From: SVMC01 sp045601345
GTDB lineage: Bacteria; Bacillota; Clostridia; Oscillospirales; Oscillospiraceae
Length of the DNA: 64,000 nt
Assembly (NCBI GenBank): GCA_045601345.1
Contig: JAZRZL010000085.1
Location: 1-64,000, forward strand
Direction of reading: 5' to 3'
Shown here: positions 42,423 to 50,774 of the stretch, in pieces
How positions within the stretch are numbered: position 1 is the stretch's first letter
How the letters are laid out: each line of letters opens with the position of its first letter
Notes under the pieces: generated by a model
What the model was told of the DNA's origin: nothing
Databases searched by the model: none
What the model saw: only the letters and a program-made list of their open reading frames with translations
Position numbers and translations under genes: made by a program

Positions 42423-42700
42423 TCCGCACCCTCCAGAAAAACAGCGTCAATGCATCCGCGGATGGCAGCCTGCTGTGGGCTGAGAGAGGCCACCTGTAGC
42501 TTCTGCCCTGTGATGCACACTGCACCCTTTAGACCGCGTACCTCAATTCGTGTCGGCTCATAGTGCCGGATGCCCCGATGCCCTTCAATGGTGACCTGAT
42601 AGCGTCCACTGATCAGCACCTGCGAAACCTGCCCTACTGTCTCCGGCGGCAGACCGAGAGCACTGCTCATCTGAAATAAATAAGCTCCTGCCTTTTCCAT
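42419..42700 (-). CDS. yqfC: Sporulation protein YqfC (YabP family)
   Basis: A 93-residue YabP/YqfC protein, mostly beta, with the core VLISGRYQVTIEG and a late conserved LxGxxL-type strand. It is the first gene of the leftward sporulation/ribosome/repair series. GGGGAGGTGTTGCC precedes the ATG, so translation signals are good. It is divergent from the ylbJ-like gene. Confidence 0.9.
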   Translation of the reverse strand: MEKAGAYLFQMSSALGLPPETVGQVSQVLISGRYQVTIEGHRGIRHYEPTRIEVRGLKGAVCITGQKLQVASLSPQQAAIRGCIDAVFLEGAE

Positions 42701-42802
42701 GGCAACACCTCCCCTTCCATCCTATGAGCCGGAGGCATGATTTTTTCCCAGCTTCATACCATGGAAATGAATGGATAACACCAAAGTGCAGGGGGAAAAG
42801 GA

Positions 42803-43798
42803 ATGAAAAAGTGGAGATTTTTGATACCGGCAGCGGTGCTGCTTTTGCTGATGCTCCGATCGGGTGCGGCAAGAGAGGCGGCGGTACAGGGGGTGCAGAT
42901 GGCAGTGCAGGTGGTATTTCCCAGCCTCTTTCCCTTTTGTGTGCTGACGCGGCAGCTCCCAAGACTTGGCCGGGGAGGACAAAGTGCTTTTCTCATGGGG
43001 TTGTGCGGCGGCTATCCGTTGGGGGTGTATACCCTGTGCCGACAGGCTTCAGCAGGTGAGATCCGTCGGGAAGAGGCAGAGCGGCTGATTCCTGTTTGCA
43101 ACCATACCGGCCCTGCGGTATTTTTTGGTATGGTGGGGGCGCTGCTGTTTGATAATCCCATCGTTTGTGCGGCACTGTATGGCATTCATCTGCTCAGCGC
43201 CCTACTGCTGGCGGCGATGCTTGGCCTTGGGACAGGAGATGGCGACCCGGTGCAGGTGGAGTGTGAGCCGATTACGCAATCCATTCAGCGCGGGGCAATT
43301 TCTACAGGGCTTTTATGCGCCTATGTGGTCTTTTTCTCGGTGTTTCTGGCGCTTCTTCTGCCGCCGATTCTCTGGGTTTTGCGGCCTCTTCCTATCCCGG
43401 AAAAGGTGTTGACGGCGGTTCTCCGTGCTATTGTGGATTTGCCCAGCGGCATTCAGGCAATGACTTCACTTGGCACGACATCACCACTTGCCTTTATCCT
43501 GTGCGCTGCCGGCGTAAGCTGGGGCGGGCTGTGCGTCCATTGGCAGGCAAAAAGCCTCTGGCAGGATGCGGGATTGCAACCCAGAGGGTATTTTGCGGCA
43601 AAAGCATTGGAAGCGGCGTTCTCCCTTGCACTGGCCTTCCCGGCAGCCGGACTTATTTTTCATACCCCAATCCCTATGTGGCCGGGAGTGCTGCCGTTTT
43701 TGTCGGTGGGCGTAAAAAAATCCGTTGATTTTTTCCGGCGTGTGGGGTATGATGAGAAAAAGAACGGAAAAGGAAGCGAATATCATGCTGTTTCGTAG
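42803..43798 (+). CDS. ylbJ: YlbJ-like sporulation membrane protein (nucleoside-recognition/Gate domain)
   Basis: A 331-residue polytopic membrane protein with about eight hydrophobic segments. The conserved FPSLFPFCVL (about 38-47), CGGYPLG (about 69-75) and CNHTGPAVFF (about 97-106) segments match YlbJ/SpoVAC-like Gate proteins. YlbJ is made in the mother cell in Bacillus and is needed for spore heat resistance. Divergent from yqfC, which suggests shared sporulation control. Confidence 0.85.
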   Translation: MKKWRFLIPAAVLLLLMLRSGAAREAAVQGVQMAVQVVFPSLFPFCVLTRQLPRLGRGGQSAFLMGLCGGYPLGVYTLCRQASAGEIRREEAERLIPVCNHTGPAVFFGMVGALLFDNPIVCAALYGIHLLSALLLAAMLGLGTGDGDPVQVECEPITQSIQRGAISTGLLCAYVVFFSVFLALLLPPILWVLRPLPIPEKVLTAVLRAIVDLPSGIQAMTSLGTTSPLAFILCAAGVSWGGLCVHWQAKSLWQDAGLQPRGYFAAKALEAAFSLALAFPAAGLIFHTPIPMWPGVLPFLSVGVKKSVDFFRRVGYDEKKNGKGSEYHAVS

Positions 43799-43991
43799 AA
43801 AAATTGAACGTGCCTGCGCCTACTGTGTCCATGCTGTAAAGATTGATGAGGATACTATGGTTTGCCGTAGGCGCGGCCCTGTCCCCATAGATTCGTCCTG
43901 CCGCCGCTTTTCCTATGACCCGCTGAAGCGTGTCCCAGAGGCAGCCTCCAGTCTACCACAGAGCAGGAAGGATGCAGATTACAGCCTGTAA
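43785..43991 (+). CDS. Small four-Cys protein
   Basis: A 68-residue protein starting inside the 3' end of the ylbJ-like gene (overlap of 14 bases), with GGAAGCG upstream of its ATG. Cys residues at about 11, 14, 27 and 38 (CAYC...C...C) look like a small metal site. The conserved-looking FSYDPLKRVP end and coupling to ylbJ suggest a sporulation link. No named family. Confidence 0.7.
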   Translation: MLFRRKIERACAYCVHAVKIDEDTMVCRRRGPVPIDSSCRRFSYDPLKRVPEAASSLPQSRKDADYSL

Positions 43992-44445
43992 GACAATATT
44001 ATTTGGCTAATTGTATAATGAAGTTGCACATTCCAAAATAAAAATGATCCATAGTGGATCATCTGTGTTAAAACCCGAGTTTTTCAGCTTGTCCCCCGGC
44101 CGCAGAAGAACCGTCTGATAGGAAAAATACCTGTAGGGCAGCTTCAGTCTGTTTGTTCTGGCAAAGAAGCGCCACTTTCCGATCTATACAAATTTTCTGA
44201 CCGCACTATAATAGGCAATACCAAGCATCAGCCGAAGCTTTGATCTGTGTTTTGGCTTTTCAACGGATATTTTTCTGCCTCCATTTCCAATTTCTTCCAA
44301 AAAATTGGTAAAAAAACAGAACTTTATAAGGATTTTAGCATAACCAAAAAATGCTGTCAATCGTTTTTTACTTTTTTAAAAAAGACTTGGAACGTTTCTG
44401 TGTCCTAAGAACGCAGAAACGTCCGCGCATTGCCTACGCAAAATA
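43992..44445. other. Gene-free interval with small palindromes
   Basis: No supported gene in about 450 bases. Three hairpins are visible: ATGATCCA arms at 44044-44051/44055-44062, a perfect CTTTTTTAAAAAAG palindrome at 44371-44384, and an imperfect repeat 44389-44402/44412-44424. The first may end the upstream unit. The composition is AT-rich compared with the neighbours. Confidence 0.5.
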
Positions 44446-44473
44446 ATCCCGCTGCCGTTTTGGGCAGCGGGAT
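44446..44473 (-). terminator. Terminator of the aspS-gatCAB operon
   Basis: A 10-bp GC-rich stem (44446-44455 with 44464-44473) lies 10 bases after the gatB stop and is followed on the minus strand by TATTTTG. Confidence 0.8.
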
Positions 44474-44482
44474 CGTTGCATT

Positions 44483-45925
44483 TTATAGTTTATTGACGGC
44501 ATCCGTGAGCTTGGCTTTCAGACTCTGGGGGTCGCAGTTGCCTTTCAGCTCCTTCATGCACTTGCCGAACAGTGCCATGAGGGCTTTTTCTTTGCCATTC
44601 TTGAAGTCTGCAACCGACTTGGGATCGGCAGCGATGACCTTCTGGATCACAGTGTCCACCAGATTGGTGTCCTCGCATAGGATGAGATTGTTGTCCTCGG
44701 CATACTTTGCGGGGTCGAGGGCGGCATCCTCGAACATGGCCTCCAGAATCTTCTTGGCGTTGGCGCGACTGACCTTGTTGCTCGTGACAAGGGCAATCAG
44801 TTCGCCCAGTGCGCCGCCGTCAATGGTCAGCATATCATAGCTCATCTGGCGCGCCTTGAGCACACGGGTAACATCGGAGATCACCCAGTTGGCGGCATCC
44901 TTGGCACTGCCGCTCACGCTTGCTGCCTTCTCGAAGCAGTCACACAGGGCAATGCTCTCACTCAGTCTCTGGGCATCATATTCGCTCAGGCCGTACTGAG
45001 AGACATACTTTTCACGCTTGACCTCGGGGAATTCGGGAAGCGTAGCGCGGATGGAATCGTACCAAGCATCATCAATGACGATGGGCATGACGTTGGGATC
45101 GGGGAAATAGCGGTAATCGCCTGCGGTTTCCTTATTGCGCATGGCGAAGCTCTTTTCCTTCACATCGTCCCAGCGGCGGGTCTCCTGCACCAGAACCTCG
45201 GTATGGTTCTCAATGGCATCAATGTGGCGGGCAGTTTCATAGTCAATGGCGCGCTTGATGGCCTCGATGGAGTTCATGTTCTTCATCTCGGTGCGCACAC
45301 CCAGCTTGTCACTGCCCTCGGGGCGGACAGAGAGGTTGACATCGCAGCGCATGGTGCCGTGTGCCATCTCGCACTCGGCCACGCGGGCATAGCGAAGCAG
45401 GTTCTTCAGGCGGTCGAGATAGGCCACCACTTCTTCTGCGCTGGACAGGTCGGGCTGGCTGACGATCTCGATCAGGGGAACACTGGTGCGGTTGAAGTCC
45501 ACATGGGTGGTATCCTCGCGGATATCGTGCACCAGCTTGCCCGCATCCTCTTCCATATGAATCTGCTTGATGCGGATGTTCTTCTTGCCCTTGGAGGTCT
45601 CGATTTCGACCAGACCGTTGACAGCTACCGGGGAGAACCACTGGGTGGTCTGGTAGGAGCAGGGCAGATCGGGATAATAATAGCTCTTTTTGTCGAAGGT
45701 GGTCACACGGTTGATGTGGCAGTTCAGCATCATACCGGCCTTCATGCCAAAGTCCACCACACGCTTATTGGTGACCGGCAGCATACCGGGCATACCGCAG
45801 CAGGCGGGGCAAACATGGCTGTTGGGAGAAGCGCCATAGGAGTGGGCGGAGCAGGCGCAGAAAATTTTGGATTTGGTGGCAAGCTCTACATGAACTTCCA
45901 GACCGATCACAGTTTCGTATCTCAT
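44483..45925 (-). CDS. gatB: Asp/Glu-tRNA amidotransferase subunit B
   Basis: A 480-residue GatB. The start at 45925 has AAGGAGG seven bases upstream. GatB phosphorylates or activates the misacylated aa-tRNA and channels ammonia to it. Seen: the N-terminal ETVIGLEVHVEL core, a four-Cys zinc site (FCAC and CPAC, about 23-43), HMEEDAGK (about 124-131), DFNRTSVPLIEIVS, DYRYFPDPN, and the helical plus YqeY tail domain. No catalytic segment looks damaged, in contrast to GatA. Confidence 0.96.
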   Translation of the reverse strand: MRYETVIGLEVHVELATKSKIFCACSAHSYGASPNSHVCPACCGMPGMLPVTNKRVVDFGMKAGMMLNCHINRVTTFDKKSYYYPDLPCSYQTTQWFSPVAVNGLVEIETSKGKKNIRIKQIHMEEDAGKLVHDIREDTTHVDFNRTSVPLIEIVSQPDLSSAEEVVAYLDRLKNLLRYARVAECEMAHGTMRCDVNLSVRPEGSDKLGVRTEMKNMNSIEAIKRAIDYETARHIDAIENHTEVLVQETRRWDDVKEKSFAMRNKETAGDYRYFPDPNVMPIVIDDAWYDSIRATLPEFPEVKREKYVSQYGLSEYDAQRLSESIALCDCFEKAASVSGSAKDAANWVISDVTRVLKARQMSYDMLTIDGGALGELIALVTSNKVSRANAKKILEAMFEDAALDPAKYAEDNNLILCEDTNLVDTVIQKVIAADPKSVADFKNGKEKALMALFGKCMKELKGNCDPQSLKAKLTDAVNKL

Positions 45926-45927
45926 GC

Positions 45928-47082
45928 TCAAGCCTCCTTTTCGGCAAGATCAAGCAGTGCCTGATCGGAGAATGCCTTGCCGATGAGCTGCACACCGCCG
46001 ACAACCACGCAGGGAAGACCCGTAATGGAGGCAGGTGCAGTATAGAAGTTTTCATCGTAGGCGATATAGGGATTGGCTTCCACCATAGCCGGAGTATAGC
46101 CCAGCGCAGAGCAGGTGGGAATCACAACAGCGTCATAGCTCTCGAACAGCGCAGCAAAGGCCTCGACCACCAGACGGCGGATGCGCAGGGACTTGTCGTA
46201 CTGCTTCCAGTAATTTTCGGTGGAGAGCGTTTCGGAGCCGAACAGAATGGCGGTTTTCAGCAGGTCGCCAAAGGCTTCGGTGCGGCTGTTGGTGTAAAGC
46301 TCATCCATATTGGTGAAATTCTCGGTGCGATAGCCGTACTTAATGCCATCGTAACGGGAGACATTGTTGCAAAGCTCAGCGCTCATAAGGATATTCCATG
46401 CAATGCGGGCAAGCGGAATGACCTTGGAATCTACCTTCTCCACGGCAATACCGCCGGCAGAAAGCTTTTCGCAGAAGGCATCGAATTTGGCCTGTGCTGC
46501 CTCGTCAAGGCCTTCACACATCGGGGCGATTACAGCGACCTTGGAAATGGGGCTGAATGCTGCGCCGGATTTGATGCGGGCGCATTTGCCGTCATCATGG
46601 CTGGTGCCGTCCTTGTCATCGTGACCGGCGATGGCATCAAGCACCTCGCGGCAGTCGGCAGCGGTTTTAGCGGTGACGCTCACGGTTTCGCCGGAACAGG
46701 CAACCGGGATGGTGCCAAAGCGGGAGACGGTGCCATAGGTGGGCTTGATGCTCACAAGACCTGCCTGTGCGGCAGCGCGGCGGATAGAGCCATTGACATC
46801 CAGACCAACTGCGGCATCCGCTTCACCGGACTTCACAGCCTCGGCTGCTGCATTGACATAAACGCCGTTTTCCATTTTTGCACCGTTATATGCGGTCTCG
46901 CCCACTAAGTCAATAGCGAACTCGCCCACATCGGCCTTGCCGGTGATGGCAAAGCCGCCTTCCTGCAAAAGGGAAACCACCTGTGCATCAAACAAGCTCA
47001 TATAGCCCTCGAGCATTTTGGAACCTGCAGCGGTGGGGAGATCCCGGGTCAGGATCATATCGTCAAGAATCATCTTTTTCAT
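45928..47082 (-). CDS. gatA: Short GatA-like amidase subunit lacking catalytic Lys and cis-Ser
   Basis: A 384-residue GatA relative, about 100 residues shorter than normal. It starts at the position of the IKDN catalytic lysine of ordinary GatA, which here reads ILDD (Leu6 at the Lys site). The Gly/Ser-rich loop with the cis-Ser (GGSSGGS in usual GatA) is replaced by a stretch near residues 68-80 without Ser. The nucleophile region survives as NGSIR (Ser99). Downstream landmarks are kept: KPTYGTVSRFG (about 113-123), SRYDGIKYGYRT, and GLP. The upstream gatC ends 12 bases before its ATG, so no hidden N-terminus exists. It probably keeps the GatA fold and GatB contacts but not glutaminase chemistry. 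Confidence 0.85.
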   Translation of the reverse strand: MKKMILDDMILTRDLPTAAGSKMLEGYMSLFDAQVVSLLQEGGFAITGKADVGEFAIDLVGETAYNGAKMENGVYVNAAAEAVKSGEADAAVGLDVNGSIRRAAAQAGLVSIKPTYGTVSRFGTIPVACSGETVSVTAKTAADCREVLDAIAGHDDKDGTSHDDGKCARIKSGAAFSPISKVAVIAPMCEGLDEAAQAKFDAFCEKLSAGGIAVEKVDSKVIPLARIAWNILMSAELCNNVSRYDGIKYGYRTENFTNMDELYTNSRTEAFGDLLKTAILFGSETLSTENYWKQYDKSLRIRRLVVEAFAALFESYDAVVIPTCSALGYTPAMVEANPYIAYDENFYTAPASITGLPCVVVGGVQLIGKAFSDQALLDLAEKEA

Positions 47083-47094
47083 GCTGCTTCCCCC

Positions 47095-47376
47095 TTATTC
47101 CAGCACACGGGGAACGCACCAGTAGTCCTCATCCACATCGGCAGCACCGGCCTGAAGCTCTGCCGGGGTGTAGGGCTGAGAGACAACGTCCTCACGCACA
47201 ACGGTGAGGATGGGCATCACGTGTACCATGCGCTCCACATTTTCGGTATCAATGGCATTGAGCTGCTCCAGCTCTCCGTCCGCCTTGGCAAAGAAGCCGA
47301 TGACAGCTTCCTTCTGCGGCTCAGTGAGGGCAAGCTGGTTGAGAAGTGACAGCTTTCTCAGGGTTTCTCTATCCAT
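47095..47376 (-). CDS. gatC: Asp/Glu-tRNA amidotransferase subunit C
   Basis: A 93-residue GatC. Start at 47376 with AAGGAGG overlapping the end of aspS. The pattern L-x-x-L-A-x-L-x-L-T (about 6-17) and the later VREDVV segment match the family, which wraps around the GatA-GatB interface. It ends 12 bases before gatA. Confidence 0.9.
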   Translation of the reverse strand: MDRETLRKLSLLNQLALTEPQKEAVIGFFAKADGELEQLNAIDTENVERMVHVMPILTVVREDVVSQPYTPAELQAGAADVDEDYWCVPRVLE

Positions 47377-47389
47377 AGAAATAACCTCC

Positions 47390-49165
47390 TTAGTCTCTGA
47401 GCTTGATGTGAACCTCACGAAGCTGCTGCTCCGTGACCTTGCCGGGTGCGCCCATCATCAAATCCTGTGCATTGCCGTTGAGCGGGAAGGCAATGACATC
47501 ACGAATGGTATCTTCCCCAGCCAGCAGCATAATCATGCGGTCAACGCCGGGAGCCATACCTGCATGAGGAGGTGCACCATAATTGAAGGCGGTATAAAGT
47601 GCGCCGAACTTGGCCTTGACGGTCTCTTCGCCGTAACCGGCAATTTCAAAGGCCTTGCGCATGATTTCGGGGTTATGATTACGAACTGCACCAGAGGACA
47701 GCTCCACGCCGTTGCAGACGATATCGTACTGGAAGGCGTAAATGTCCAGAGGAACCATTTCCATGAGCGCCTGTAGGCCGCCCTGGGGCATGGAGAAGGG
47801 GTTATGGGTGAAGTCGATCTTATTGGTTTCGGAGTTCAGCTCATACATGGGGAAGTCCACGATGAAGCAGAATTCAAAGGCATCGTCCTGAATCAGGTTC
47901 AGCTCTCTGCCGATCCAGGTGCGCATTTCACCGGCAAGGCGGTTGACAACGGAGGGCGTATCGCTGATGAAGAACAGGGTCTCGCCTTCCTTGACACCGG
48001 CCAGCTCCGTCAGTGCAGCCTGCTGCTCAGGCGTGAGGAACTTGGCGATGGGTCCCTTATATTCGCCGTCTTCCAGATTGATATAGCCAATGCCGAACTT
48101 CATGCCGATGCTTCTGGAATAGACATCAATGGCCTTTTCAAAAGCCTTCTTGCCATCGCCGTCACCGTCGCGCTTGACCAGATAGTTGGCAACAATGCCG
48201 CGCACGGGCTTGCCCTTGAAGGGAACGGTTCTGCCGTTGATGCGGAGGAATTCGTTATCACGGAAGAATTCGGTGAGATCGATGATCTCCAGAGGATTGC
48301 GCAGGTCGGGCTTATCGGTGCCGTACTTCAGCATGGATTCTGCGAAGGTGATGCGGCGGAAGGGGGGCTTGGAGATGCGCTTATCGGAGAAGTGGGCGAA
48401 GGTATTATAGATGACGGTCTCGGCAACCTCGAAAACGTCCTCCTGCGTGGCAAAGGACATCTCAAAGTCCAACTGATAGAACTCGCCGGGGCTGCGATCC
48501 TGTCTTGCGTCCTCATCGCGGAAGCAGGGAGCGATCTGGAAATAGCGGTCGAAGCCGGAGGCCATCAGAAGCTGCTTAAACTGCTGGGGAGCCTGGGGCA
48601 GCGCATAGAAGGTGCCCTTGTGCTTGCGGCTGGGAACGAGATAGTCTCTTGCACCCTCGGGAGAGGATGCAGTAAGAATGGGGGTCTGGATTTCCATGAA
48701 GCCCAAATCCTCCATCTGGCGGCGCAGGAAGCTGAGCACCTTGGAGCGCAGGACAATATTCTCATGAATAGAGGGGTTGCGCAGGTCAAGGAAACGATAG
48801 CGCAGACGAACCTCCTCACGGGTCACGGTAGAAGCGTCGATTTCAAAGGGGAGGCCGAGATTGCACGGGCCGAGCACTTCCACGCGGCTTGCGCGGACTT
48901 CAATCAGGCCGGTGGCCAGCTTGGGATTAATGGTGTCTTCGTCACGCTTGGTGACAGTGCCTTCGACCAAAATGACGGTTTCCTTGGGCATACCGGCAAT
49001 CATTTTGTCGTCGGAAAGAACGACCTGGGTGACGCCGTAGTGATCGCGCAGATCAACAAACAGCACGCCGCCATGGTCGCGCACGGTGGAGAGCCAGCCG
49101 GTCAGCGTTACATTCTGGCCGATGTGCTCAACGTTCAGTTCATTACAGGTATGGGTTCTCAGCAT
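47390..49165 (-). CDS. aspS: Aspartyl-tRNA synthetase, probably non-discriminating
   Basis: A 591-residue bacterial-type AspRS. N-terminal OB anticodon-binding domain, class II motif 2 (FRDED then GEFYQLDFE), the GAD insertion, and motif 3 (GVDRMIML near the end). His31 lies in the DHGG segment; in the literature His at this position is reported for AspRS that also charge tRNA(Asn), and Leu for E. coli AspRS. The operon with gatCAB supports the non-discriminating role. GGGAGG precedes the ATG. A T-box leader is upstream. Confidence 0.95.
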   Translation of the reverse strand: MLRTHTCNELNVEHIGQNVTLTGWLSTVRDHGGVLFVDLRDHYGVTQVVLSDDKMIAGMPKETVILVEGTVTKRDEDTINPKLATGLIEVRASRVEVLGPCNLGLPFEIDASTVTREEVRLRYRFLDLRNPSIHENIVLRSKVLSFLRRQMEDLGFMEIQTPILTASSPEGARDYLVPSRKHKGTFYALPQAPQQFKQLLMASGFDRYFQIAPCFRDEDARQDRSPGEFYQLDFEMSFATQEDVFEVAETVIYNTFAHFSDKRISKPPFRRITFAESMLKYGTDKPDLRNPLEIIDLTEFFRDNEFLRINGRTVPFKGKPVRGIVANYLVKRDGDGDGKKAFEKAIDVYSRSIGMKFGIGYINLEDGEYKGPIAKFLTPEQQAALTELAGVKEGETLFFISDTPSVVNRLAGEMRTWIGRELNLIQDDAFEFCFIVDFPMYELNSETNKIDFTHNPFSMPQGGLQALMEMVPLDIYAFQYDIVCNGVELSSGAVRNHNPEIMRKAFEIAGYGEETVKAKFGALYTAFNYGAPPHAGMAPGVDRMIMLLAGEDTIRDVIAFPLNGNAQDLMMGAPGKVTEQQLREVHIKLRD

Positions 49166-49194
49166 AGGATATTCCTCCCGGGAAATTTAATCAG

Positions 49195-49445
49195 GCGGAA
49201 AAAACAAAAAACCTTCCGCCCCTGCATGGGACGAAAGGTTGACTTCCGCGATACCACCCAAATTGGCCGTTACCGACCCTCTCAAAGCATCGTTACGGGA
49301 TGTGCCGTGCGGTTCTAATCACCAAAAAGGCTTTCTTCCGCAAGCTCCGGAGTGTTCTTCTCGCCGGTGTCACTGCCGTACTCTCACCTGAAACGGCTCT
49401 CTGATAATGACGAACTCCTGCGATACTGTCTCCATCTTCGCTTTT
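49195..49445 (-). promoter_or_regulatory. T-box riboswitch of the aspS-gatCAB operon
   Basis: Read on the minus strand, the leader has the AGAGAG..GGTGAGAG features of stem I, an AGTA/GAA loop E-like pair around the specifier loop, the antiterminator T-box sequence TGGGTGGTATCGCGGAA (49244-49260) and a terminator stem (49211-49240) with a T-tract. The specifier loop reads GAGAAGAACA just before the CTCC stem strand; AAC (Asn) fits best, which would mean sensing uncharged tRNA(Asn). GAC in a nearby GTGACACC cannot be excluded. T boxes read uncharged tRNA and switch off the terminator. Confidence 0.88.
49211..49240 (-). terminator. T-box terminator hairpin
   Basis: An AACCTT...AAGGTT stem with GC-rich middle (49231-49240 with 49211-49222), followed on the minus strand by TTTTTTGTTTTTTCC. 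Formed when the tRNA is charged. Confidence 0.85.
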
Positions 49446-49450
49446 TTCAT

Positions 49451-49479
49451 ACTATAGCATGGTTTTTTTTCCTTGTCAA
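49451..49479 (-). promoter_or_regulatory. Promoter of the aspS-gatCAB operon
   Basis: On the minus strand TTGACA (49474-49479) and TATAGT (49451-49456) are separated by 17 bases, just upstream of the T-box leader. Confidence 0.85.
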
Positions 49480-49659
49480 GATTTAACCCCGCCCAGCGGC
49501 TACAGAAACCTTTCCTTAGTTTTCACCAAAAACTGTACAATATACCATATGCCGCAATGGAAGGGCGGTTCAAGGACAGAATCAGGACAGGGGGGGATGA
49601 TTCTCAATGGCGGTAAATAAAGGGAATGGATCGTCTGCTACAATACCCCGTTCCCAGAG

Positions 49660-50466
49660 ATGGAAGGCAACATTGTGTTTGTGGACTTCGAGCAATCCTC
49701 ATGGAAGTATCAGGGGCAGTTTGACGAAACACCAATTTCACCATATGCAAAATATATTGCTGGCCGCTTGCCTTTGCCAAAAAACAGTGGTATCATAGTG
49801 AAACAAGGGAGCATCATTCATGACAGCGTTGAAAAAGGTTCCGGCAGTGCTTATGGTGGGAAATGGAGACTAAATCCGAATAAGCCGTATGATAGCCGAT
49901 ATATAGGCCAACCGGGAGAAATAAAGCGAACTGTAATGGGCGACGGTTTTATCTATGAAACTAAAATCGGAGAAGACGGCAGAGCAATTGAGGAACGTCA
50001 TAATACGGATCATAACAGGTCGCATACTGGTCACACAAATCCCCACGACCACAAGATCGAATGGTCTTCTCTCGATGGTCATCCAATTCCTGGCGCTCCA
50101 ATAAACTATCCGGACGGGAATGTCCCAGAATTCAAAGCCAAGAGAGGAATCAATATTATGGAAAACCAAGTTATGAAGCAAACTGACAGTGTTCTTGTTG
50201 TTCCTGCCGGAACAATGAACTTTGATTCTATCAGTGAGTTTAAGCAAAGCTTGAGTTGGGGCATGGAAGCAGAATTTGTTTGGAACGAGAAGCACTATGG
50301 TGTGGTGCGTTATGGTGTTGATAACAGAATAACGGTTTACGAGTGCGGAAAATCGGAAACAGATTTTGTCTGCGAAACACCAGATGAAGCATTGACGTTC
50401 ATGGCTGGGGAGGATTGTCTGCGGGACATCATTACGAAAGTCCATGTGATTGCCCGTACAATTTAA
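49660..50466 (+). CDS. Toxin-domain remnant fused in frame to an immunity-like protein
   Basis: A 268-codon frame. Residues about 85-155 hold a His-rich segment (HNTDHNRSHTGH then NPHDHK, then HPIPGAPINYP) that resembles the C-terminal toxin domains of polymorphic toxins and phage MuF-type proteins. The last 102 residues look like a separate small protein (next entry). No ribosome-binding site precedes ATG 49660. The same frame runs upstream without a start, across a stop at 49618-49620, to an ATG at 49549, so this may be a decayed gene. Low-GC codon use unlike its neighbours suggests transfer. Function is inferred only. Confidence 0.5.
   Translation: MEGNIVFVDFEQSSWKYQGQFDETPISPYAKYIAGRLPLPKNSGIIVKQGSIIHDSVEKGSGSAYGGKWRLNPNKPYDSRYIGQPGEIKRTVMGDGFIYETKIGEDGRAIEERHNTDHNRSHTGHTNPHDHKIEWSSLDGHPIPGAPINYPDGNVPEFKAKRGINIMENQVMKQTDSVLVVPAGTMNFDSISEFKQSLSWGMEAEFVWNEKHYGVVRYGVDNRITVYECGKSETDFVCETPDEALTFMAGEDCLRDIITKVHVIARTI
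50158..50466 (+). CDS. Candidate immunity protein
   Basis: A 102-residue acidic protein that can start at ATG 50158, preceded by AGAGAGGAAT 10 bases away, inside and in frame with the toxin-like frame. It has a mixed alpha/beta look and a SAV-like ending (ETPDEALTFMAGEDCLRDII). A frame with its own ribosome-binding site just after a toxin domain is typical of immunity genes; here the toxin stop codon is missing, so the two are joined. No family was assigned. Confidence 0.5.
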   Translation: MENQVMKQTDSVLVVPAGTMNFDSISEFKQSLSWGMEAEFVWNEKHYGVVRYGVDNRITVYECGKSETDFVCETPDEALTFMAGEDCLRDIITKVHVIARTI

Positions 50467-50546
50467 GTACGTCATTTAGCCAGTCAAAGCGACCGAAAAA
50501 GAAAATATTCGGCCGCTATGGAATAAATTCGAGACCGTTATAGGAC

Positions 50547-50585
50547 GGGGGTGGTTCTGTGTGCCACGTGCGCAGAACCACCCCC
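50547..50585. repeat. Long GC-rich palindrome
   Basis: Arms 50547-50561 and 50571-50585 (GGGGGTGGTTCTG core) pair with one mismatch, with a 9-nt loop. TATAG/CTATA extends the symmetry outward. There is no T-tract, so this looks more like a REP/MITE-type element than a terminator. Confidence 0.55.
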
Positions 50586-50738
50586 CTGTGCTATAAGGCA
50601 CTCAGCAAAATTTTAGCACGAGTCCCCTCAGTCGGCCGTTCCTAAGGGAAAAATAGTATTTTTGCATAAAAATGGTATTTCTTTTTGCGTTTTTCAAAAA
50701 TTTTATCGGAAATTGTGCAATAAAACCTTAAAATCCGC

Positions 50739-50767
50739 TTGACATTACTTGGTTTTTGTGTGATAAT
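50739..50767 (+). promoter_or_regulatory. Promoter of the riboswitch-symporter unit
   Basis: TTGACA (50739-50744), 17-base spacer, GATAAT (50762-50767) with a TG-like extension before it; strong sigma-A match just ahead of the riboswitch. Confidence 0.8.
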
Positions 50768-50774
50768 AAGCATA

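Noticed and set aside
35489..42700. CRISPR or phage features in the long leftward series
   Set aside because: No regular spaced repeats or phage genes; all frames are housekeeping genes.
49607..49798. 63-codon rightward frame before the toxin remnant
   Set aside because: Out of frame with the remnant and without similarity; the in-frame upstream ATG at 49549 is a better candidate for the lost start.
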